Source: Chara braunii
Lineage: Eukaryota; Streptophyta; Charophyceae; Charales; Characeae
Length of the DNA: 21,393 nucleotides
Assembly: GCA_003427395.1 (NCBI GenBank)
Contig: BFEA01000151.1
Location: 823,393 to 844,785 of the forward strand
Direction of reading: 5' to 3'
Position 1 is the first letter of the stretch. Each line of letters opens with the position of its first letter. This document shows positions 1 to 7,336 of this stretch, piece after piece. The position numbers were made by a program, and so were the translations under genes. The notes beneath the pieces were generated by a model. It worked only from the letters and a program-made list of their open reading frames with translations. It made no database searches and had not been told where the DNA came from.

Positions 1-475
1 CCAACCCTTCTTCTTCCTTCATCACCCACACCCGTCCACCATAGCCGACCACCTCCAACCCTTCTTCTTCCTCCATCCCCCACACCCGTCCACCATAGCC
101 AACCACCTCCGACCCTTCTTCTTTCTTATCACTTACACTCGTACACCATAGCCAACCACCTCCAACCCTTATTCTTCCTTCATCACCCACACCCATCCAC
201 CATAACCAGCCACCCCGAACCCTTCTTCTTCCTCCGTCCCCCACACCCGTCCACCATAGCCAACCACCTCCAATTATCTTCTTCCTTCATTACCCACACC
301 CGTCCACCATAGCCGACCACCTCCAACCCTTCTTCTTCCTTCATCACCCACACCCGTCCACCGTAGCCGACCACCTCCAACCCTTCCTCTTTCTCCATCA
401 CCCACACCCCTCCACCATAGTCGGCCACCATCAACCCTCCTTCCTCTCCTTTACCCACGCCCGTCCTCCGGAAGT
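1..475. repeat. 54-bp minisatellite, about 8.8 units, cut by the window edge
   Basis: Units begin near 1, 55, 109, 162, 215, 270, 323, 377 and 431, giving periods of 53-55 bp, mostly 54. Each carries a CCAACCC start, a pyrimidine-rich TTCTTCTTCC stretch, then CACCCACACCCGTCCACCAT and AGCC(G/A)ACCACCT. The copies are contiguous, so this is a tandem array and not a spacer-bearing array. The complementary strand reads as an 18-residue repeat in places because 54 is divisible by 3, but units of 53 and 55 bp break that frame, so I treat it as non-coding. The array runs off the left edge. Confidence 0.95.
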
Positions 476-549
476 CTGGGGATGCACGGGACCTCGAATA
501 GGATCGGTTAGGGTAAGTCAATTAGCAAGGTCGATTAGGAGGGGAAGCT

Positions 550-552
<3 letters not shown>

Positions 553-590
<38 letters not shown>
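553..590. repeat. (TC)19 microsatellite
   Basis: A perfect TC dinucleotide run of 38 bp lies just after the minisatellite. It is typical of eukaryotic intergenic DNA or 5' leaders. Nothing else is seen in it. Confidence 0.97.
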
Positions 591-593
<3 letters not shown>

Positions 594-607
594 CTTCCTC
601 CTTTCCT

Positions 608-631
608 CCTAAACCCTTTAACCCCTAACCC
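608..631. repeat. degenerate telomere-like CCCTAAA-type stretch
   Basis: Three imperfect CCCTAAA/CCCTTTA/CCCCTAA blocks occur side by side. They resemble the plant-type telomere repeat or a plant telo-box cluster, but the stretch is only 24 bp and imperfect, so chance in C-rich sequence is quite possible. Confidence 0.3.
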
Positions 632-754
632 TTTTGTCACCCCTTCCCCTTCCATGGCATGTAACTAACCTTTACCCTCACCTGTTACATTGTCAGGGAA
701 CGAACGGAAAGGAACTTAGTCCTCACTTGGTGGAAAGCGAGGGCAAGGGAAGGG

Positions 755-844
755 ATGTCGGTCCCTTGTGCCACCATGAACGAAAGGATACGGGACTATC
801 GAGAGCATTTGCGAAAGCAAGAAGGAGTGCTGATTTTGGACGAG
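755..844 (+). other. possible short coding exon with good Kozak context and donor site
   Basis: ATG at 755 and an in-frame ATG at 776 open a 30-codon stretch ending at GAG|GTCAGT (donor GT at 845-846). The second ATG has a near-ideal GCCACCATGA context. The peptide is charged and helix-like (NERIRDYREHLRKQEGVLIL). If the donor is ignored, the frame stops about 12 codons later. A pyrimidine/GT-rich stretch ending in CAG at 1030-1032 could be the acceptor. The same bases are also covered by a different + frame (634-939) that looks less protein-like. I recognise no family, and this rests only on signal-like sequence. Confidence 0.2.
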
Positions 845-1174
845 GTCAGTTTGACTCAACCATCCTCCCGGAATGCATGACTGAGTTGATCACATGGTTT
901 GCCCGTGTGAAAGGGAGGGGAGCTCATAAGGGGAATTGAAAGGCAAATGTGACTTAGGATTGCGGGAAGGGGCGATGTGTTGACCCCAACGGGGATTGTA
1001 CTTGGTCATTTGTCTTGTGTGGTCTTGTGCAGGTGAGTAGCTAGCAATGATTTGGACGGGCTGGACCCGCGGATGAGGACTGGGGTGGGAGATTCGCTAA
1101 GGAAGGACTTGTATCCGTCTTAAGCCATGAATGCGGGATGAGTTGAGGCCGGGCGCTTGGGTGGATGGTTGATG

Positions 1175-1191
1175 CACAAACTTGGTTTGTG
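1175..1191. repeat. perfect 7-bp inverted repeat with 3-nt loop
   Basis: CACAAAC is followed by TTG and then GTTTGTG. It is a short dyad of unknown role in otherwise non-coding DNA. Confidence 0.6.
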
Positions 1192-1298
1192 TGGAGGTTG
1201 CATGGAATGTCTCACTCTTGTGCAATGCGACCTCTGAAAAGACTAAGGGCGGTCTTAGATAGGTGATGCGATGCTAGTGACTCTCGCAAAAAAAATAT

Positions 1299-1363
1299 AG
1301 CGGCTAGGGGTCTGGGCGACGCCGCCTTACCCCAAGGATGCCGCCAGGCTGCCCAGAGCCGCT
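1299..1363. repeat. 65-bp interrupted inverted repeat (two-part stem)
   Basis: AGCGGCT (1299-1305) pairs with AGCCGCT (1357-1363). Inside it CTGGGC (1312-1317) pairs with GCCCAG (1351-1356), leaving a 6-nt bulge on the left arm only and a GC-rich loop of about 33 nt. An A-rich run precedes it. It could be a small structured RNA segment or the remains of a MITE-like insertion; no target duplication is evident. Confidence 0.55.
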
Positions 1364-2558
1364 AGGCTTAGTGAAAAGGTGCGTGGCCCAATGGATGACC
1401 CTTGGCCTGCGCACGATAAGAAGATGAGACTTCAATGAACTCCCTGAACTGCTTGTGTATTGGAAGGAGCAATTGCCTGGTCAGACTTAACCGAATCGAG
1501 AAAACGCCACAAGTGTCCAAAGAGCTACCATCTTGACGCGAGAGCGGAGCTACATCCCCCAATGTAAAGCCCTCTCGCAAAAAGGCCCATCCCCATCCAT
1601 TTCATAGCACTAGGTGGGGGTGCCCCTGGGCGAACGACCTGCACCCTGGGCGTGAGGGTGGGCGGGTCGAGCCAAATGAGACCCGGAGTGGGGTTGACCG
1701 AGGCTCGAAAGTCCTACAGGGTAAGGCCCCTACAAAAATGGTAGAGGCGCCGGGTAGTGGGTTAAAATGACCCATACGGATGACCACGAATGTAAACATG
1801 AAGATAAGGAATGAGGACTTGTGTGTGCTCTATTCCTTTGAGCGAATCAGATTTGAGGGTGGCTGGGCGCATGGCAAGGGTAGGCCTGGAGGAAGAACAT
1901 GCATGCTTGCACTTTTGATCAGCCGTCTCCTTTGGAGATGACTCTAGTCCTCCTTCCCTTGAACTGATTTCCGTCAGGCCGGGGAAGCCTTGGGCAAGCC
2001 GCAGGTCGACCCTTCCTCTTCGTGCGAAAGAAGGGCTCCGGTTACCTGGTAGGCGATCGGGATTCCGGGCTAGTCCGGGTTCCGATGAAAATCCCGCGGC
2101 GGAGTGATCCGACCGACCTGGGTGCCTTCTCATCTCCTCTTCGGAGCCCAGCGGGCTCTATTCACCACACTTATTGCTTGAAGGAACCTCATATGAACAC
2201 AAAAGGTAATTGAAAAGGAACAATCCTGCCCTATGAACGGACATGCAAGCGAAGATAAGGGAATGAAGGGAGTTGCTAGACTCTGAGGAAAACTAGCTCA
2301 CCTTTGAAGATGCTCACGAGAAGGAACCGGGCACTATGTATGGAAGTTAGGGGTGAGTGGCACGCGCTGTCCCGAGAGAAAAATTGTGAGGTATGGGTAG
2401 GAGCGTTGGGTGCACCAGGGGAAAGGCACTTATGATTATGTGTGTCCCACTTGGGACTTGTGATTGCATGATTGGGATTTCAAGCATCCTGTTATTTGGA
2501 TGGAAAGGGGGGGTCTGCACCGGCCACTGTGGGTTGCCAAACATCGTTCTCTTTGCAG

Positions 2559-2996
2559 ACTGCCGTTTGTTTGTGTGCGGGGGTCAGACCATCGAGCTGT
2601 CTAACGGGAGTTTGTCACGTCGAGTGCTTATTAGCGTTCTCATCCGCGCGGTGACGGGCTTCGACTCGATTGATCTGCCGGGCGGGGCGTGAAACGTTCC
2701 TCAGGCGGGGTCTAGCCCGTGGACTGGCGGAGGGAGTACCACTGCATGTGGGCAAAGACGGAGCCTGGGTGGCGATCAGTAGCTTCTCGTAGCCTGGTTT
2801 GGGAAATGTTGTTCCTTATTGGAGCGATGGATGTGAGTGCCTAGACGGCTGGCTCCAATGGCCTACCGAGATGTGCGGGGTGATTCCCGAGATTAACGGT
2901 GGGTACATGAGCGGCAAGTCGGGATGGGGTATTCTGGGTAAGGAGGAAAGGGCGAATGCCTTGCCGAGACCTGGGTACCGCGCTCGCGACGGTTGA
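2559..2996 (+). pseudogene. possible decayed ORF downstream of an acceptor-like site
   Basis: A TTCTCTTTGCAG acceptor-like sequence ends at 2558. After it, one frame reads sensibly to about 2690 (segments such as RLFVCGGQTIELSNGS and DSIDLPGG), then the next frame continues with GLAEGVPLHVGKDGAWVAIS near 2725-2785 and a Gly/Trp-rich stretch to a stop at 2994-2996. In the second frame, stops lie at 2652-2654 and 2790-2792. The product would be a broken protein of about 140 residues. I do not recognise the family and the two frames may be joined only by chance. Confidence 0.22.
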
Positions 2997-3457
2997 ACTG
3001 TGCTTGAGGTATGGGACAAAACTCTGCCAATAGTAACAGTGGAGAGACCACTTTGGGGAAAAGGCTGGTGAGGAGATGATCGGCCTGTGTGCGATGACTG
3101 CTTGGTTTTTCTTTTGTACCTCCCTCTGTAAAGTTGCCTGATGAATGTTGGATGGGGACCGAGTTTCTAGTCTATTCTCGACCCCTGCCTAAGTCTGCAC
3201 GAGTGAGAGAACGTGAGGAAGAGGCTGGTTAGGAGTCAGAAGAAAGTGGAACCAAGAAAAAGGAATGCAAGCGGCTGATGATCGATTGGGGGTATGGTAG
3301 GGCAATGGCGCCTAGAAAATGGATAGGAAAAGTTAGGGAGACCCAGATGAGGGGTCTGAAAACAACTCTCATCTAGAAAAGGAAAAGCAAACCATCTGAC
3401 AATGAGGGGCCGTGTGGTGCTTTCATGTGAAAAATAGGACAAGCGCCGGGAAACAAG
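2997..3457. other. no gene seen upstream of the array
   Basis: No open frame with protein-like content is seen on either strand. The sequence turns purine-rich on the + strand from about 3185 onward, like the coding block that follows. No LTR terminus or primer-binding site is recognisable. Confidence 0.5.
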
Positions 3458-4270
3458 ATGGCGCGATGGTTGTCGCCTCCTGTCTACTCTAGTGGTCCAA
3501 AAATACCTATAGAGGTAAGGGATGGGGTATCTGTGGTTCTCCCGGAAGAAGGGACGTGGACCGACCTAAAACCAGCCTATGAAACCGTGATGCTGGACGA
3601 GAAGGGCACGTTCTTCTGGATAGAGACAATCTGGACTAAGGTCAGCTTGACGAGACTCTCACCTAGCTTGATGAACCTAGAATTTTGAGGAACAGTGGAC
3701 GGTCGAGGGTGGGTCTACCTGTCACAAGAATTGGAAAATGCAATGGTAGTGGGACTAGTATTGGGCACGGCACCGGATCAGTTGTTTAGGTAAGCGGAAC
3801 GGGAAGTGGTATGGGCAGCATGTCAGCGGGCAAAAATGGAGATGGAAAGGATGGAGGTGCGAGTGGAACTCGGGGACCGGAAAAATATGAGACGTCCCCT
3901 CAGGGCAATGAGGTGCGTGCAACCCCCGTTCCTGGTGGATGCAGTCTTTGGGACAAGGGATAGACTGAAACGAATATGCCAATCGATGACACGCCTGAGG
4001 CTGTACCAATGTGCTAGACATGACTTCTTTAGGCTGTCGGTGGAAGCAGGGCCGTTTTAAGGAAACTGGGCGGAAGAATTAGCTAAGATGTTAAACCTCC
4101 TCAGCGCGGATGAAGTTTTTGTTCCTAGTCCGGTGTATTGGCAGATAGTTTACCGAAATGTGGCGGCAGGGGAAACCTTCTTGGAAGGGGTGAAAGAGAT
4201 GTTTTTAGGTGAGGAGGAGGATTTAAGTGATGAGGAGGACGGGGACGAGATGGAGGACTGGGACTTCTGA
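3458..4270 (+). pseudogene. array copy 1, unrecognised ~270-codon protein, three in-frame stops
   Basis: ATG at 3458 (MARWLSPP) opens a single frame of 270 codons. In-frame stops are TGA at 3686-3688 (codon 77), TAA at 3791-3793 (codon 112) and TAA at 4058-4060 (codon 201), yet the frame never shifts and protein-like sequence continues through each. Landmarks: SVVLPEE near residue 29, WIETIW near 54, YLSQEL near 87, PPFLVDAVFG near 152 and GPF at 198-200. The third stop follows GPF, where copy 4 has Trp. The C-terminus is strongly acidic (EEEDLSDEEDGDEMEDWDF), which the other copies lack. A run of nine G follows the stop at 4272-4280. Function unknown; most broken of the four. Confidence 0.6.
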
Positions 4271-4326
4271 AGGGGGGGGGCTTACCTGGGGGAAACGGGT
4301 TGTCGACTATGTGCAAGTAGGGAGCG

Positions 4327-5073
4327 ATGGCCCGGGAACTCGAATTATGGGGCTGCACATGGGAACCAAGACGAGTCGGAAGGGGAATAGAGATGTCAAT
4401 ACCGACGAGCAACGAATGGAAGGGGATCACATGTGATTGGCGGGGGTATGAGATTGTGCCGGAGCTATCGTACCTATGGATGGAGCGTGTCTGGAACCCG
4501 TTGAGGGAAGAGGAAGGATGGGAAGAGATTGTTGTAGGAGGGGTGGAATCAGTCGGGACGATCGTTCTCTCTAAACAAGGTTGGCACTTGTTCTGCACAA
4601 CGCTCGCGGCAGGACAGAACCCAATGTGGCTTTTAGGGGACGCTGAGACAAGGGCTCGGCAGGCGGGGGAAAGGTTTGCTAACAAAGGTTGGGATACGAT
4701 CAGCAGTAGAGTCGTGATGGGAGGATGAAAGGAATTTAAGCCGCCTGGCGCCCGGATCAAGACCTGGGTGCCCGAGTTCGTGGCGGACTGGTTTGGGGGT
4801 TTGGATCACATAACAAAGGTAGCCGACACGATGGAGCGAATGCACATAAACTGCGGATGGCTGGCAGGGGAATTCTATAGGGCGTCCTTGAAATACGGGC
4901 CCTTCCATGGCGATAGAGCACAGGAAGTCCTTATCATTTTGGATATCGAAAGGAATGACCGACAAGAGGTGGCCCCGAAAACTAGGGAGGCCATAATCCG
5001 CCGTGAGGTAGCAGCAACACCTTGCTATGTGGATGATGTGTTCAAACTGTTCGAGGTACTGTGGTTTGACTAA
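4327..5073 (+). pseudogene. array copy 2, unrecognised ~248-codon protein, one in-frame TGA
   Basis: ATG at 4327 (MARELELWG) starts 56 bp after copy 1 ends. One frame of 248 codons is interrupted by TGA at 4726-4728 (codon 134), in the position where copy 4 has the Trp of GGWREFK; sequence resumes as KEFKPP. Landmarks: EMSIPTS near residue 22, WMERVW near 51, TIVLSKQGWH near 78, VPEFVADWFGG near 148, FYRASLKYGPF ending near 195, and YVDDVFKLFEVL near the end. It is the shortest copy and lacks the acidic tail of copy 1. A start further upstream is unlikely because the other copies share the M-A-R/M start. No family recognised. Confidence 0.6.
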
Positions 5074-5194
5074 AAGCAGGAAAGTCGTGGGGCCAGGCAA
5101 ATAAGGGGAAATTGCTAAGACAAGGGAATGGGATGTCTGACCATTGTAGGGTTCAGTGCGGATTGCGAGCCAGGAGATCAAACGCGAGTGCGTG

Positions 5195-5968
5195 ATGGCG
5201 CGAAGAAGGACGTTCCTCGAGGAACGTCATTTGGGCATTGAGCCGCCTAGGGAAGTACCAGGTGGGGTAGAGGTTAGCTTGCCGACAGCAAGAGAAGGCT
5301 GGCACCAGGTGGCAGATTGGGTTGGGGTCGAGCTTGCGGAAAATATGGTCTACTTGGTGACGAAAGTTGAGTAGCGTGCGGATGAGAATGGGGAATGGAA
5401 CCCGGACCCGCGGGGGCATGTGCGTGCAGAAGGACGACTGTATGTGTCAGAGGATGGGTGGAGGGAGTTCGGAGTTCGGCTGGCATCAGGAGAAGACCCG
5501 TTGAGCATGTTTGAAAGGGCATGGCAGTTATTATGGCGAGCGGGGTTTGAGTTCGGAGATCCGGGGGTTGACGATGTAACAGCGGATCTTAGGGTAGCCA
5601 TGGTCGGGAGTTTCGAATTGCCTAGTGAAAATGTACGAATGAGGCTGCCGCCCTTCCTGCTGGAACGACTGGGCGGTCTGAGACTTATTAGACAAGCAGT
5701 AGCCGACCTCGCAAGCTTGACATATGAAGATGCGATGGTACATCGAGAATACTATCGAGTCTTCCTAGAAATGGGCCCGTTCAGTGGAGAGCAAAAGTAC
5801 GAGGTGTTGCGCATCCTGCGTGTTGTGTTTAGCACCAGGCCGAGGGCTTCGGTCGTGGGAAGTGAGGTTCTGTGGGGTGTCATCCGACGGGAAATAAGTC
5901 GAGGGATGGGGTATGTGGATGATCTGTACCGATTGTATGAGCTGATGGACGTAGGGACGGACCAATGA
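5195..5968 (+). pseudogene. array copy 3, unrecognised ~257-codon protein, one in-frame TAG
   Basis: I choose the ATG at 5195 (MARRRTFLEE), matching the other copies, although the frame is open from an ATG at 5156. The stop TAG at 5372-5374 (codon 60) follows the VTKVE segment; beyond it 198 codons are open. Landmarks: VEVSLPT near residue 25, RLYVSEDGW near 80, MFERAWQLLWRAG near 103, PPFLLERLGG near 156, YYRVFLEMGPF ending near 198, GVIRREIS and YVDDLYRLYELMD at the end. It is the best preserved C-terminal part of the array. A perfect 20-bp palindrome lies in codons 5-12. Function unknown. Confidence 0.62.
5209..5228. repeat. perfect 20-bp palindrome
   Basis: GACGTTCCTC is followed immediately by its exact reverse complement, with no loop, centred on CTCGAG. 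It sits inside the fifth to twelfth codons of array copy 3 and is not present at the same place in the other copies. It could be a dimeric protein binding site, a relic of a small insertion, or chance. Confidence 0.9.
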
Positions 5969-6097
5969 AAGAGGTCAAGGAAAGAACAGGAAGGTTCAAG
6001 CTAGAAACCGGGGAGTGTTGGGGCGGGGGCTAAAGATTAAATGAAATAAGTAAAACCGCTTGCTGTTTAAACTGTGCAGGGGACTACTAAGTCAAAA

Positions 6098-6859
6098 ATG
6101 GCGATGAGACGCGCTCGGATGTTGCGACGGTTCACACACCCGCGGCCACCCATGGAAAGTGGAGACGGATGGGAGGTATCGCTCCCAGCAAGCTACACGA
6201 TCCAAGGATTGGACATCGAATGGAGGGCCGTGACCCTGGGAAGAGGTCAGACATTCATGATGGTGGAATGTTTGTGGGATGGTATGAGAATTAACAGGGG
6301 ACCGGGAGACGATTTGTATACCGATCTTAGGGTAACAGGGACCATATACCTGTCGGAACTTGGATGGCACATGCTAGGAACGAAACTGACACTTGGTCAC
6401 GGGTTGCTACCAATCTTCCAGAGGGCCACTAGGATGTTGAGCAGGGTGGGCCAGGAAGTGCGGAGGAGAAGAAACGTGGGATTGAGAACTCGGGTGGAGA
6501 TCGGAGGCTGGCGAGAGTTTAAGGCCCCAATGACCGGGTTAAGGTGTCGAGTGCCTCATTTCATGGTGGACTTGGTATTCGGTAGCCTCAAGAGAGCTAG
6601 GGACTTGCTGGATTCGACCCTGGTCTGGATCCACCTCTTCCGGCCATAAACAACGAGCATGTTCTACGATGTATCGGTTAGACATGGGCCGTTCTGGGGG
6701 AATCAGGCCTGGGAACTACTCGAATTACTCGAGATCTTGATATTCGGATTGCCCCATCTGTCGTTTGAAGAATATGAGCCAATAATTGTCAGGGAAATAG
6801 AGATAGGGGAAAATTACCTTGCTAGGTTGGCTGACCTGTTCGAGGAACTGGATGAGTAG
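6098..6859 (+). pseudogene. array copy 4, unrecognised ~253-codon protein, one in-frame TAA
   Basis: ATG at 6098 (MAMRRARML) opens 253 codons with one stop, TAA at 6647-6649 (codon 184), in a position where copy 2 has Trp. The frame is also open upstream to 6074 but without an earlier ATG. Landmarks: WEVSLPAS near residue 28, MVECLWDG near 57, GTIYLSELGWH near 83, IFQRATRMLSRVG near 109, GGWREFKAP near 137, VPHFMVDLVFGS near 154, GPFWGN near 197, and an acidic leucine-rich end LARLADLFEELDE. It gives the clearest view of the family consensus. A TGCTGTTTAAACTGTGCAG acceptor-like stretch lies just upstream (AG at 6078-6079). No known domain recognised. Confidence 0.62.
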
Positions 6860-6985
6860 GGCAGGCCTGAAGGACCAGCATGAGAAAACGTGTCGGAAAG
6901 AGGTAGGGAAATAAAGGATGGGTACTAGGATAAGCAGGCAGCTATCACCAAAAGAGGGACAGTGGTTGGAGTTCCGACCGACTCA

Positions 6986-7225
6986 ATGATGCGGCAGGGA
7001 GGAACTAGGAAGACCACCCGTTCCAAAAATCCTGGGGCACCTGGAGGTCGAAAAGCCAAAAGGGCCATCGTCGATAAGGAGGCCACTGGGCTTAAAGACC
7101 GCCCTAAGAGCCAAAGCGCGACAGTAAAAAAATGCCAAGCAGCGGCGGCAAGTTCCCTGGCGGGAGAAAAACCTGAAGGACGCCCTGGGAAAGAAAAGTC
7201 AGGAGAATCAGACCGATTAATATAA
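6986..7225 (+). CDS. small, very basic hypothetical protein (79 aa)
   Basis: ATG codons at 6986 and 6989 open a frame rich in Lys, Arg, Gly and Ala with no hydrophobic core, ending in TAA at 7223-7225. The composition suggests a disordered nucleic-acid-binding tail or a leader peptide. It lies between the four-gene array and gag, on the same strand and in the same frame class as copy 4 and gag. It might be the remains of a longer Gag-like N-terminus. No homologue recognised; chance open frame in purine-rich DNA is possible. Confidence 0.3.
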   Translation: MMRQGGTRKTTRSKNPGAPGGRKAKRAIVDKEATGLKDRPKSQSATVKKCQAAAASSLAGEKPEGRPGKEKSGESDRLI

Positions 7226-7336
7226 AACGTAAAAAACATGGGAATAGGCGGGATTTAGGGCCGGGACTAGGTCAGTTATGAACAACCGGCCACTTTTTTG
7301 TAAAAAAAAAATTCCATGTGTAGGCTAGGTAAAGAA

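Larger units (their letters stand above)
845..2550. other. no convincing gene
   Basis: Open frames here are short, on both strands, mutually overlapping, and show no domain. The antisense frame at 1762-2133 (123 codons) is the longest and is Arg/Ser/Pro-rich with no motif. I see two hairpins, annotated separately, and no tRNA, rRNA or LTR-like terminus. Confidence 0.6.
3458..6859 (+). repeat. tandem array of four diverged copies of one unrecognised gene
   Basis: Four head-to-tail coding units start at 3458, 4327, 5195 and 6098 (spacings 869, 868 and 903 bp) and end at 4270, 5073, 5968 and 6859. The conserved landmarks come in the same order: an M-A-R/M start with basic residues; a (V/I)-S-(V/L/I)-P motif at residues 25-35; an E-x-x-W core; a (Y/V)-(L/V)-S strand followed in three copies by GW; a hydrophobic helix ending before an Arg-rich stretch; P-x-F-(L/M/V)-V/E-x-x-F/L-G; a Y/F-Y/F-R segment before an invariant GPF; and an acidic, leucine-rich end with Y-V/L-D/A. 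Nucleotide identity is low, so the duplications are old or the copies diverged quickly. All four keep one frame from end to end and carry only stop codons as lesions. Confidence 0.8.

Noticed and set aside
1-475. CRISPR-like array
   Set aside because: Units are contiguous with no unique spacers, and the window is eukaryotic.
4125-4760. 211-codon antisense open frame over array copies 1 and 2
   Set aside because: It is Pro/Ser/His-rich, lies opposite two related coding units and crosses their boundary; it reflects a stop-poor complement of purine-rich coding DNA.
3458-6859. A variant genetic code with TGA as Trp to explain the stops
   Set aside because: TAA and TAG also interrupt the frames, and gag-pol uses TGG for Trp throughout; mutation is simpler.
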